The notes under the pieces: model-generated
The model's input: only the letters and a program-made list of their open reading frames with translations
The model's database searches: none
Told to the model about the DNA's origin: nothing
DNA from: Camelus bactrianus
Lineage: Eukaryota; Chordata; Mammalia; Artiodactyla; Camelidae
Assembly (NCBI RefSeq): GCF_048773025.1
Contig: NC_133558.1
Coordinates: 39,776,501 to 39,840,500 of the forward strand
Direction of reading: 5' to 3'
DNA length: 64,000 nucleotides
Shown: in pieces, positions 48,401 to 62,274 of the stretch
How positions within the stretch are numbered: position 1 is the stretch's first letter
Layout: every line of letters begins with the position of its first letter
Translations under genes and position numbers: made by a program

Positions 48401-48880
48401 CTAGGCTTCGGGAGATGATGTGGGCTTGGTCAGATGATTGGGCTGTGGAGATCACTCAGGCTTGGGGTGATGACGCCTTCTTGCGGATATGCTGAAGGCT
48501 GATGGAGATGATGCGGACTTAGGAGATGACGTGGGCTTGGGAGATCATGTGGGGTTGAGGAGATGATTTGTCCTTGAGGACATGATGCGGGCTTAGGGTG
48601 GTGAGGTCTGTTTGGGGACATGTGGGCCTGGAAACATGATGCGGGCTCATGGATATTATGCTGGCTTGGGGACATGACGCAGCCTTGGCTAGATGATGCG
48701 GGCTTGGGAAATGATTAGGGCTTGGGGAAATGATTGGGCTTGGGGCGATGATGTGGGCTTGGGGAGATGGTGTGTGCTTAGAGATATGTCAGCTTGGAGA
48801 CATTATGTGGGCTTGGGGAGAAGATTGCTCTTCGGGAGATGATGTGGGCTTGAGGAGATGATGTGGGCTTGGGGAGATGA
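45472..48880 (+). repeat. Higher-order block, second copy (6512-bp offset)
   Basis: Second copy of 38960-42370. Its part from about 45.93 kb onward is found again at about 55.97-58.9 kb (offset 10034 bp). Confidence 0.8.
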
Positions 48881-51800
48881 TGTGGGCTTGGGGAGATGAT
48901 GGGGGATTGGGAAATGATGCAGTCTTGGAGAAATTATGTGCCTTTTGAGAGATGTGGGCCTGGGGACATGATGCGGGCTTGGGGAGATGAAGCAGGTGTA
49001 GGTTGGTGAGGTCGGCTTGGGAACATTTGGGCCTGGAATCACGATGCAAGCTTGGGGAGATAAAGTGCGCTTGGGGAGATGTGGGCTTGGGAACAAGATG
49101 CAGGCTTGGAGAGATGATGCGGGCTTGGGGAGATCATGGTGATTTGGGGTGATGATGTAGGCTTAGTAATATGTCGGCTTGAAGACATGATGTGTGCTTG
49201 AGAGCATGATGTGGGCTTGGGGAGATGATTGGGCTTGGGGCGATGATGTGGGCTTGGGGAGATGGTGTGTGCTTAGAGATATGTCAGCTTGGAGACATTA
49301 TGTGGGCTTGGGGAGAAGATTGCTCTTCGGGAGATGATGTGGGCTTGGGGACATGATTGGGCTTGGGGTGCTGATGTGGTCTTGGGGAGATGATTGGGCT
49401 TGGGGAGATGATGCGGGCTTTGGAAATGATGCAGGCTTGGGAAAATTATGTGCCTTTTGGGAGATGTGGTGTTGGGGAAATGATGCGGGCTTGGGAAATG
49501 ATGCAGGCTTGGGGAAAGTATGTGCCTTTTGGGAGATGCGGGCTTTTGGACATGATGCGGGCTTAGGGAGATGAAGCAGGTTTAGGGATGTGAGGTCGGC
49601 TTGGGGACATGTGGGCTTGGAAACATGATGCATACTTGGGGAGATCATGTGGGCTTGATGACACGATGTGGGCTTGGTGAGAAGACTAGGCTTCGGGAGA
49701 TGATGTGGGCTTGGTCAGATGATTGGGCTGTGGAGATCACTCAGGCTTGGGGTGATGACGCCTTCTTGCGGATATGCTGAAGGCTGATGGAGATGATGTG
49801 GACTTAGGAGATGACGTGGGCTTGGGAGATCATGTGGGGTTGAGGAGATGATTTGTCCTTGAGGACATGATGCGGGCTTAGGGTGGTGAGGTCTGTTTGG
49901 GGACATGTGGGCCTGGAAACATGATGCGGGCTCATGGATATTATGCTGGCTTGGGGACATGACGCAGCCTTGGCTAGATGATGCGGGCTTGGGAAATGAT
50001 TAGGGCTTGGGGAAATGATTGGGCTTGGGGCGATGATGTGGGCTTGGGGAGATGGTGTGTGCTTAGAGATATGTCAGCTTGGAGACATTATGTGGGCTTG
50101 GGGAGAAGATTGCTCTTCGGGAGATGATGTGGGCTTGAGGAGATGATGTGGGCTTGGGGAGATGATGCGGGCTTGGGAAATGATGCAGGCTTGGGGAAAG
50201 TATGTGCCTTTTGAGACATGTGGGCTTGTGGACATGATGCGGGCTTAGGGAGATGAAGCGGGCTTAGGGTGTGAGGTTGGCTTTGGGACATGTGGGCCTG
50301 AAAAAATGATGAGGCTTGGGAGATCATGCGGGGTTGCGGAGATGATTTGTCCTTGGGTACATGATGCGGGCTTAGGGTGGTGAGATCAGCTTGGGGACAT
50401 GTGGGCCTGGAAACATGATGCGGGATTGGGGAGATGATGCGGGCTTGAGGAGATGATGTGGGCATGGGGAGAGTATGTGGGCTCGGGTAGATGATGTTGG
50501 CTTGGGTAGATCATGTTGGCTTGGGGAGATGATGTGGGCTTGGGGAGATGATGTGGGCTTGGGGAAATGATGTGGGCTTGGAGAGATCATGTTGGCTTTC
50601 GGAGATGATCTGGGCCTGTGTACATGATGCGGTCTCGGGGACATGATGCAGGCTCGGTTCCATGATGCGGGCTTGGGAAATGATGCAGACTTAGGGAGAT
50701 GATTGGGCTTGGGGAAATGATGTGTGGCTGTGTAAATGATTCGGGCTCGCGGATATTATGCCATCTTGGGACATGACGCAGGCTTGGCTAGATGATGCAG
50801 GCTTCGGGAATGATGCGGTCTTGGGGAGATGATTGGGCTTGGGGAGATGATGGGGGATTGGGAAATGATGTAGTCTTGGAGAAATTATGTGCCTTTTGAG
50901 AGATGTGGGCCTGGGTACATGTTGAGGGCTTGGGGAGATGAAGCCGGTGTAGGGTGGTGAGGTCGGCTTGGGAACATTTGGGCCTGGAATCACGATGCAA
51001 GCTTGGGGAGATAATGTGCGCTTGGGGAGATGTGGGCTTGGGAACATAATGCAGGCTTGGAGAGATGATTCGGGCTTGGGAAATGATGCAGGCTTGGGGA
51101 AAGTATGTGCCTTTTGGGAGATGCGGGCTTTTGGACATGATGCGGGCTTAGGGAGATGAAGCGGGTTTAGGGATGTGAGGTCGGCTTGGGGACATGTGGG
51201 CTTGGAAACATGATGCATACTTGGGGAGATCATGTGGGCTTGATGACACGATGTGGGCTTGGTGAGAAGACTAGGCTTCGGGAGATGATGTGGGCTTGGT
51301 CAGATGATTGGGCTGTGGAGATCACTCAGGCTTGGGGTGATGACGCCTTCTTGCGGATATGCTGAAGGCTGATGGAGATGATGCGGACTTAGGAGATGAC
51401 GTGGGCTTGGGAGATCATGTGGGGTTGAGGAGATGATTTGTCCTTGAGGACATGATGCGGGCTTAGGGTGGTGAGGTCTGTTTGGGGACATGTGGGCCTG
51501 GAAACATGATGCGGGCTCATGGATATTATGCTGGCTTGGGGACATGACGCAGCCTTGGCTAGATGATGCGGGCTTGGGAAATGATTAGGGCTTGGGGAAA
51601 TGATTGGGCTTGGGGCGATGATGTGGGCTTGGGGAGATGGTGTGTGCTTAGAGATATGTCAGCTTGGAGACATTATGTGGGCTTGGGGAGAAGATTGCTC
51701 TTCGGGAGATGATGTGGGCTTGAGGAGATGATGTGGGCTTGGGGAGATGATGTGGGCTTGGGGAGATGATGGGGGATTGGGAAATGATGCAGTCTTGGAG

Positions 51801-54800
51801 AAATTATGTGCCTTTTGAGAGATGTGGGCCTGGGGACATGATGCGGGCTTGGGGAGATGAAGCAGGTGTAGGTTGGTGAGGTCGGCTTGGGAACATTTGG
51901 GCCTGGAATCACGATGCAAGCTTGGGGAGATAAAGTGCGCTTGGGGAGATGTGGGCTTGGGAACAAGATGCAGGCTTGGAGAGATGATGCGGGCTTGGGG
52001 AGATCATGGTGATTTGGGGTGATGATGTAGGCTTAGTAATATGTCGGCTTGAAGACATGATGTGTGCTTGAGAGCATGATGTGGGCTTGGGGAGATGATT
52101 GGGCTTGGGGCGATGATGTGGGCTTGGGGAGATGGTGTGTGCTTAGAGATATGTCAGCTTGGAGACATTATGTGGGCTTGGGGAGAAGATTGCTCTTCGG
52201 GAGATGATGTGGGCTTGGGGACATGATTGGGCTTGGGGTGCTGATGTGGTCTTGGGGAGATGATTGGGCTTGGGGAGATGATGCGGGCTTTGGAAATGAT
52301 GCAGGCTTGGGAAAATTATGTGCCTTTTGGGAGATGTGGTGTTGGGGAAATGATGCGGGCTTGGGAAATGATGCAGGCTTGGGGAAAGTATGTGCCTTTT
52401 GGGAGATGCGGGCTTTTGGACATGATGCGGGCTTAGGGAGATGAAGCAGGTTTAGGGATGTGAGGTCGGCTTGGGGACATGTGGGCTTGGAAACATGATG
52501 CATACTTGGGGAGATCATGTGGGCTTGATGACACGATGTGGGCTTGGTGAGAAGACTAGGCTTCGGGAGATGATGTGGGCTTGGTCAGATGATTGGGCTG
52601 TGGAGATCACTCAGGCTTGGGGTGATGACGCCTTCTTGCGGATATGCTGAAGGCTGATGGAGATGATGTGGACTTAGGAGATGACGTGGGCTTGGGAGAT
52701 CATGTGGGGTTGAGGAGATGATTTGTCCTTGAGGACATGATGCGGGCTTAGGGTGGTGAGGTCTGTTTGGGGACATGTGGGCCTGGAAACATGATGCGGG
52801 CTCATGGATATTATGCTGGCTTGGGGACATGACGCAGCCTTGGCTAGATGATGCGGGCTTGGGAAATGATTAGGGCTTGGGGAAATGATTGGGCTTGGGG
52901 CGATGATGTGGGCTTGGGGAGATGGTGTGTGCTTAGAGATATGTCAGCTTGGAGACATTATGTGGGCTTGGGGAGAAGATTGCTCTTCGGGAGATGATGT
53001 GGGCTTGAGGAGATGATGTGGGCTTGGGGAGATGATGCGGGCTTGGGAAATGATGCAGGCTTGGGGAAAGTATGTGCCTTTTGAGACATGTGGGCTTGTG
53101 GACATGATGCGGGCTTAGGGAGATGAAGCGGGCTTAGGGTGTGAGGTTGGCTTTGGGACATGTGGGCCTGAAAAAATGATGAGGCTTGGGAGATCATGCG
53201 GGGTTGCGGAGATGATTTGTCCTTGGGTACATGATGCGGGCTTAGGGTGGTGAGATCAGCTTGGGGACATGTGGGCCTGGAAACATGATGCGGGATTGGG
53301 GAGATGATGCGGGCTTGAGGAGATGATGTGGGCATGGGGAGAGTATGTGGGCTCGGGTAGATGATGTTGGCTTGGGTAGATCATGTTGGCTTGGGGAGAT
53401 GATGTGGGCTTGGGGAGATGATGTGGGCTTGGGGAAATGATGTGGGCTTGGAGAGATCATGTTGGCTTTCGGAGATGATCTGGGCCTGTGTACATGATGC
53501 GGTCTCGGGGACATGATGCAGGCTCGGTTCCATGATGCGGGCTTGGGAAATGATGCAGACTTAGGGAGATGATTGGGCTTGGGGAAATGATGTGTGGCTG
53601 TGTAAATGATTCGGGCTCGCGGATATTATGCCATCTTGGGACATGACGCAGGCTTGGCTAGATGATGCAGGCTTCGGGAATGATGCGGTCTTGGGGAGAT
53701 GATTGGGCTTGGGGAGATGATGGGGGATTGGGAAATGATGTAGTCTTGGAGAAATTATGTGCCTTTTGAGAGATGTGGGCCTGGGTACATGTTGAGGGCT
53801 TGGGGAGATGAAGCCGGTGTAGGGTGGTGAGGTCGGCTTGGGAACATTTGGGCCTGGAATCACGATGCAAGCTTGGGGAGATAATGTGCGCTTGGGGAGA
53901 TGTGGGCTTGGGAACATAATGCAGGCTTGGAGAGATGATTCGGGCTTGGGAAATGATGCAGGCTTGGGGAAAGTATGTGCCTTTTGGGAGATGCGGGCTT
54001 TTGGACATGATGCGGGCTTAGGGAGATGAAGCGGGTTTAGGGATGTGAGGTCGGCTTGGGGACATGTGGGCTTGGAAACATGATGCATACTTGGGGAGAT
54101 CATGTGGGCTTGATGACACGATGTGGGCTTGGTGAGAAGACTAGGCTTCGGGAGATGATGTGGGCTTGGTCAGATGATTGGGCTGTGGAGATCACTCAGG
54201 CTTGGGGTGATGACGCCTTCTTGCGGATATGCTGAAGGCTGATGGAGATGATGCGGACTTAGGAGATGACGTGGGCTTGGGAGATCATGTGGGGTTGAGG
54301 AGATGATTTGTCCTTGAGGACATGATGCGGGCTTAGGGTGGTGAGGTCTGTTTGGGGACATGTGGGCCTGGAAACATGATGCGGGCTCATGGATATTATG
54401 CTGGCTTGGGGACATGACGCAGCCTTGGCTAGATGATGCGGGCTTGGGAAATGATTAGGGCTTGGGGAAATGATTGGGCTTGGGGCGATGATGTGGGCTT
54501 GGGGAGATGGTGTGTGCTTAGAGATATGTCAGCTTGGAGACATTATGTGGGCTTGGGGAGAAGATTGCTCTTCGGGAGATGATGTGGGCTTGAGGAGATG
54601 ATGTGGGCTTGGGGAGATGATGTGGGCTTGGGGAGATGATGGGGGATTGGGAAATGATGCAGTCTTGGAGAAATTATGTGCCTTTTGAGAGATGTGGGCC
54701 TGGGGACATGATGCGGGCTTGGGGAGATGAAGCAGGTGTAGGTTGGTGAGGTCGGCTTGGGAACATTTGGGCCTGGAATCACGATGCAAGCTTGGGGAGA

Positions 54801-55918
54801 TAAAGTGCGCTTGGGGAGATGTGGGCTTGGGAACAAGATGCAGGCTTGGAGAGATGATGCGGGCTTGGGGAGATCATGGTGATTTGGGGTGATGATGTAG
54901 GCTTAGTAATATGTCGGCTTGAAGACATGATGTGTGCTTGAGAGCATGATGTGGGCTTGGGGAGATGATTGGGCTTGGGGCGATGATGTGGGCTTGGGGA
55001 GATGGTGTGTGCTTAGAGATATGTCAGCTTGGAGACATTATGTGGGCTTGGGGAGAAGATTGCTCTTCGGGAGATGATGTGGGCTTGGGGACATGATTGG
55101 GCTTGGGGTGCTGATGTGGTCTTGGGGAGATGATTGGGCTTGGGGAGATGATGCGGGCTTTGGAAATGATGCAGGCTTGGGAAAATTATGTGCCTTTTGG
55201 GAGATGTGGTGTTGGGGAAATGATGCGGGCTTGGGAAATGATGCAGGCTTGGGGAAAGTATGTGCCTTTTGGGAGATGCGGGCTTTTGGACATGATGCGG
55301 GCTTAGGGAGATGAAGCAGGTTTAGGGATGTGAGGTCGGCTTGGGGACATGTGGGCTTGGAAACATGATGCATACTTGGGGAGATCATGTGGGCTTGATG
55401 ACACGATGTGGGCTTGGTGAGAAGACTAGGCTTCGGGAGATGATGTGGGCTTGGTCAGATGATTGGGCTGTGGAGATCACTCAGGCTTGGGGTGATGACG
55501 CCTTCTTGCGGATATGCTGAAGGCTGATGGAGATGATGTGGACTTAGGAGATGACGTGGGCTTGGGAGATCATGTGGGGTTGAGGAGATGATTTGTCCTT
55601 GAGGACATGATGCGGGCTTAGGGTGGTGAGGTCTGTTTGGGGACATGTGGGCCTGGAAACATGATGCGGGCTCATGGATATTATGCTGGCTTGGGGACAT
55701 GACGCAGCCTTGGCTAGATGATGCGGGCTTGGGAAATGATTAGGGCTTGGGGAAATGATTGGGCTTGGGGCGATGATGTGGGCTTGGGGAGATGGTGTGT
55801 GCTTAGAGATATGTCAGCTTGGAGACATTATGTGGGCTTGGGGAGAAGATTGCTCTTCGGGAGATGATGTGGGCTTGAGGAGATGATGTGGGCTTGGGGA
55901 GATGATGCGGGCTTGGGA
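47300..55918 (+). repeat. Three tandem copies of a 2870-bp higher-order unit
   Basis: Landmarks recur at exactly 2870-bp steps, for example the same long segment starting at 47821, 50691 and 53561, and others at 49298, 52168 and 55038. Copies look virtually identical, including shared private variants such as 'ccatcttggg' where other blocks have 'ccgtcttggg'. The total length is almost exactly three units. Confidence 0.85.
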
Positions 55919-58900
55919 AAATATGCAGGCTTGGGGAAAGTATGTGCCTTTTGGGAGATGTGGGTTTGTGGACATGATGCGGGCTTGGGGAGATGAAGCG
56001 GGCTTAGAGTTGTGCGGTCAGCTTGGGGACATGTGGGCCTGGAAACATGATGCATACTTGGGGAGATCATGTGGGCTTGTGTAGATGTGGGCTTGGGGAC
56101 ATGATGCAGCCTTGGGGAGATGACGCGTGCTTGGTGAGACGACAAGGGCTCATGGAGATGATGGGTGATCGGGGAGTGAAAGTGGGCTTACAGACATTTC
56201 TCGGGCTTGCAGACATGAATTGAGTGTGCTGACATGACACAGGCTCTGGGACATGATGCCAGCTCGGGAAAACCACACGGGTTCAGGGAGATGACATGGG
56301 CTTGGAGAGATGATGCGGGCTTGGTCAGATGATTGGGCTGTGGAGATCACTCAGGCTTGGGGTGATGACGCCTTCTTGCGGATATGCTGAAGGCTGATGG
56401 AGATGATGAGGATTTCGGAGATGACGTGGGGTTGGGGGATCATGCGGGGTTGCGGAGATGATTTGTCCTTGGGGACATGATGCGGGCTTAGGGTGGTGAG
56501 GTCTGCTTGGGGACATGTGGGCCTGGAAACATGATGCATACTTGGGAGGTCATGTGGGCTTGTGAAGATGTGGGCTTGGGGACATGATGCATGCTTGGAG
56601 AGATGATTCGGGCTTGTGAGATGACATGGGCTCATGGAGATGATGGGGGCTCGGGGAGTGAAAGTGGGCTTAGAGACATTTCTCGGGATTGCAGACATGA
56701 ATTGAGTGTGCTGACATGACACAGGCTCTGGGACATGATGCCGGCTCGGGGACACGACACGGGATCAGGGAGATGACGTGGGCTTGGAGAGATGATGCGG
56801 GCTTGGTCAGATGATTGGGCTGTGGAGATCACTCAGGCTTGGGGTGATGACGCCTTCTTGCGGATATGCTGAAGGCTGACGGAGATGATGCGGACTTAGG
56901 AGATGACGTGGGCTTGGGAGATCATGTGGGGTTGAGGAGATGATTTGTCCTTGAGGACATGATGCGGGCTTAGGGTGGTGAGGTCTGTTTGGGGACATGT
57001 GGGCCTGGAAACATGATGCGGGCTCATGGATATTATGCTGGCTTGGGGACATGACGCAGCCTTGGCTAGATGATGCGGGCTTGGGAAATGATTAGGGCTT
57101 GGGGAAATGATTGGGCTTGGGGCGATGATGTGGGCTTGGGGAGATGGTGTGTGCTTAGAGATATGTCAGCTTGGAGACATTATGTGGGCTTGGGGAGAAG
57201 ATTGCTCTTCGGGAGATGATGTGGGCTTGAGGAGATGATGTGGGCTTGGGGAGATGATGTGGGCTTGGGAAATGATGCAGGCTTGGGGAAATTATGTGCC
57301 TTTTGGGAGATGTGGTATTGGGGACATGATGCGGGCTTGGGAAATGATGCAGGCTTGGGGAAAGTATGTGCCTTTTGAGACATGTGGGCTTGTGGACATG
57401 ATGCGGGCTTAGGGAGATGAAGCGGGCTTAGGGTGTGAGGTTGGCTTTGGGACATGTGGGCCTGAAAAAATGATGAGGCTTGGGAGATCATGCGGGGTTG
57501 CGGAGATGATTTGTCCTTGGGTACATGATGCGGGCTTAGGGTGGTGAGATCAGCTTGGGGACATGTGGGCCTGGAAACATGATGCGGGATTGGGGAGATG
57601 ATGCGGGCTTGAGGAGATGATGTGGGCATGGGGAGAGTATGTGGGCTCGGGTAGATGATGTTGGCTTGGGTAGATCATGTTGGCTTGGGGAGATGATGTG
57701 GGCTTGGGGAGATGATGTGGGCTTGGGGAAATGATGTGGGCTTGGAGAGATCATGTTGGCTTTCGGAGATGATCTGGGCCTGTGTACATGATGCGGTCTC
57801 GGGGACATGATGCAGGCTCGGTTCCATGATGCGGGCTTGGGAAATGATGCAGACTTAGGGAGATGATTGGGCTTGGGGAAATGATGTGTGGCTGTGTAAA
57901 TGATTCGGGCTCGCGGATATTATGCCATCTTGGGACATGACGCAGGCTTGGCTAGATGATGCAGGCTTCGGGAATGATGAGGTCTTGGGGAGATGATTGG
58001 GCTTGGGGAGATGATGGGGGATTGGGAAATGATGTAGTCTTGGAGAAATTATGTGCCTTTTGAGAGATGTGGGCCTGGGTACATGTTGAGGGCTTGGGGA
58101 GATGAAGCCGGTGTAGGGTGGTGAGGTCGGCTTGGGAACATTTGGGCCTGGAATCACGATGCAAGCTTGGGGAGATAATGTGCGCTTGGGGAGATGTGGG
58201 CTTGGGAACATAATGCAGGCTTGGAGAGATGATTCGGGCTTGGGAAATGATGCAGGCTTGGGGAAAGTATGTGCCTTTTGGGAGATGCGGGCTTTTGGAC
58301 ATGATGCGGGCTTAGGGAGATGAAGCGGGTTTAGGGATGTGAGGTCGGCTTGGGGACATGTGGGCTTGGAAACATGATGCATACTTGGGGAGATCATGTG
58401 GGCTTGATGACACGATGTGGGCTTGGTGAGAAGACTAGGCTTCGGGAGATGATGTGGGCTTGGTCAGATGATTGGGCTGTGGAGATCACTCAGGCTTGGG
58501 GTGATGACGCCTTCTTGCGGATATGCTGAAGGCTGATGGAGATGATGCGGACTTAGGAGATGACGTGGGCTTGGGAGATCATGTGGGGTTGAGGAGATGA
58601 TTTGTCCTTGAGGACATGATGCGGGCTTAGGGTGGTGAGGTCTGTTTGGGGACATGTGGGCCTGGAAACATGATGCGGGCTCATGGATATTATGCTGGCT
58701 TGGGGACATGACGCAGCCTTGGCTAGATGATGCGGGCTTGGGAAATGATTAGGGCTTGGGGAAATGATTGGGCTTGGGGCGATGATGTGGGCTTGGGGAG
58801 ATGGTGTGTGCTTAGAGATATGTCAGCTTGGAGACATTATGTGGGCTTGGGGAGAAGATTGCTCTTCGGGAGATGATGTGGGCTTGAGGAGATGATGTGG

Positions 58901-61900
58901 GCTTGGGGAGATGATGCGGGCTTGGGAAAATATGCAGGCTTGGGGAAAGTATGTGCCTTTTGGGAGATGTGGGTTTGTGGACATGATGCGGGCTTGGGGA
59001 GATGAAGCGGGCTTAGAGTTGTGCGGTCAGCTTGGGGACATGTGGGCCTGGAAACATGATGCATACTTGGGGAGATCATGTGGGCTTGTGTAGATGTGGG
59101 CTTGGGGACATGATGCAGCCTTGGGGAGATGACGCGTGCTTGGTGAGACGACAAGGGCTCATGGAGATGATGGGTGATCGGGGAGTGAAAGTGGGCTTAC
59201 AGACATTTCTCGGGCTTGCAGACATGAATTGAGTGTGCTGACATGACACAGGCTCTGGGACATGATGCCAGCTCGGGAAAACCACACGGGTTCAGGGAGA
59301 TGACATGGGCTTGGAGAGATGATGCGGGCTTGGTCAGATGATTGGGCTGTGGAGATCACTCAGGCTTGGGGTGATGACGCCTTCTTGCGGATATGCTGAA
59401 GGCTGATGGAGATGATGAGGATTTCGGAGATGACGTGGGGTTGGGGGATCATGCGGGGTTGCGGAGATGATTTGTCCTTGGGGACATGATGCGGGCTTAG
59501 GGTGGTGAGGTCTGCTTGGGGACATGTGGGCCTGGAAACATGATGCATACTTGGGAGGTCATGTGGGCTTGTGAAGATGTGGGCTTGGGGACATGATGCA
59601 TGCTTGGAGAGATGATTCGGGCTTGTGAGATGACATGGGCTCATGGAGATGATGGGGGCTCGGGGAGTGAAAGTGGGCTTAGAGACATTTCTCGGGATTG
59701 CAGACATGAATTGAGTGTGCTGACATGACACAGGCTCTGGGACATGATGCCGGCTCGGGGACACGACACGGGATCAGGGAGATGACGTGGGCTTGGAGAG
59801 ATGATGCGGGCTTGGTCAGATGATTGGGCTGTGGAGATCACTCAGGCTTGGGGTGATGACGCCTTCTTGCGGATATGCTGAAGGCTGACGGAGATGATGC
59901 GGACTTAGGAGATGACGTGGGCTTGGGAGATCATGTGGGGTTGAGGAGATGATTTGTCCTTGAGGACATGATGCGGGCTTAGGGTGGTGAGGTCTGTTTG
60001 GGGACATGTGGGCCTGGAAACATGATGCGGGCTCATGGATATTATGCTGGCTTGGGGACATGACGCAGCCTTGGCTAGATGATGCGGGCTTGGGAAATGA
60101 TTAGGGCTTGGGGAAATGATTGGGCTTGGGGCGATGATGTGGGCTTGGGGAGATGGTGTGTGCTTAGAGATATGTCAGCTTGGAGACATTATGTGGGCTT
60201 GGGGAGAAGATTGCTCTTCGGGAGATGATGTGGGCTTGAGGAGATGATGTGGGCTTGGGGAGATGATGTGGGCTTGGGAAATGATGCAGGCTTGGGGAAA
60301 TTATGTGCCTTTTGGGAGATGTGGTATTGGGGACATGATGCGGGCTTGGGAAATGATGCAGGCTTGGGGAAAGTATGTGCCTTTTGAGACATGTGGGCTT
60401 GTGGACATGATGCGGGCTTAGGGAGATGAAGCGGGCTTAGGGTGTGAGGTTGGCTTTGGGACATGTGGGCCTGAAAAAATGATGAGGCTTGGGAGATCAT
60501 GCGGGGTTGCGGAGATGATTTGTCCTTGGGTACATGATGCGGGCTTAGGGTGGTGAGATCAGCTTGGGGACATGTGGGCCTGGAAACATGATGCGGGATT
60601 GGGGAGATGATGCGGGCTTGAGGAGATGATGTGGGCATGGGGAGAGTATGTGGGCTCGGGTAGATGATGTTGGCTTGGGTAGATCATGTTGGCTTGGGGA
60701 GATGATGTGGGCTTGGGGAGATGATGTGGGCTTGGGGAAATGATGTGGGCTTGGAGAGATCATGTTGGCTTTCGGAGATGATCTGGGCCTGTGTACATGA
60801 TGCGGTCTCGGGGACATGATGCAGGCTCGGTTCCATGATGCGGGCTTGGGAAATGATGCAGACTTAGGGAGATGATTGGGCTTGGGGAAATGATGTGTGG
60901 CTGTGTAAATGATTCGGGCTCGCGGATATTATGCCATCTTGGGACATGACGCAGGCTTGGCTAGATGATGCAGGCTTCGGGAATGATGCGGTCTTGGGGA
61001 GATGATTGGGCTTGGGGAGATGATGGGGGATTGGGAAATGATGTAGTCTTGGAGAAATTATGTGCCTTTTGAGAGATGTGGGCCTGGGTACATGTTGAGG
61101 GCTTGGGGAGATGAAGCCGGTGTAGGGTGGTGAGGTCGGCTTGGGAACATTTGGGCCTGGAATCACGATGCAAGCTTGGGGAGATAATGTGCGCTTGGGG
61201 AGATGTGGGCTTGGGAACATAATGCAGGCTTGGAGAGATGATTCGGGCTTGGGAAATGATGCAGGCTTGGGGAAAGTATGTGCCTTTTGGGAGATGCGGG
61301 CTTTTGGACATGATGCGGGCTTAGGGAGATGAAGCGGGTTTAGGGATGTGAGGTCGGCTTGGGGACATGTGGGCTTGGAAACATGATGCATACTTGGGGA
61401 GATCATGTGGGCTTGATGACACGATGTGGGCTTGGTGAGAAGACTAGGCTTCGGGAGATGATGTGGGCTTGGTCAGATGATTGGGCTGTGGAGATCACTC
61501 AGGCTTGGGGTGATGACGCCTTCTTGCGGATATGCTGAAGGCTGATGGAGATGATGCGGACTTAGGAGATGACGTGGGCTTGGGAGATCATGTGGGGTTG
61601 AGGAGATGATTTGTCCTTGAGGACATGATGCGGGCTTAGGGTGGTGAGGTCTGTTTGGGGACATGTGGGCCTGGAAACATGATGCGGGCTCATGGATATT
61701 ATGCTGGCTTGGGGACATGACGCAGCCTTGGCTAGATGATGCGGGCTTGGGAAATGATTAGGGCTTGGGGAAATGATTGGGCTTGGGGCGATGATGTGGG
61801 CTTGGGGAGATGGTGTGTGCTTAGAGATATGTCAGCTTGGAGACATTATGTGGGCTTGGGGAGAAGATTGCTCTTCGGGAGATGATGTGGGCTTGAGGAG

Positions 61901-61920
61901 ATGATGTGGGCTTGGGGAGA
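55250..61920 (+). repeat. Tandem 3009-bp higher-order unit, about two copies
   Basis: Landmarks recur at 3009-bp steps (55455/58464, 56067/59076, 57855/60864). One copy has a private change near 57979 ('aatgatgagg' versus 'aatgatgcgg'). Confidence 0.85.
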
Positions 61921-62274
61921 TGATGTGGGCTTGGGGAGATGATGGGGGATTGGGAAATGATGCAGTCTTGGAGAAATTATGTGCCTTTTGAGAGATGTGG
62001 GCCTGGGGACATGATGCGGGCTTGGGGAGATGAAGCAGGTGTAGGTTGGTGAGGTCGGCTTGGGAACATTTGGGCCTGGAATCACGATGCAAGCTTGGGG
62101 AGATAAAGTGCGCTTGGGGAGATGTGGGCTTGGGAACAAGATGCAGGCTTGGAGAGATGATGCGGGCTTGGGGAGATCATGGTGATTTGGGGTGATGATG
62201 TAGGCTTAGTAATATGTCGGCTTGAAGACATGATGTGTGCTTGAGAGCATGATGTGGGCTTGGGGAGATGATTG

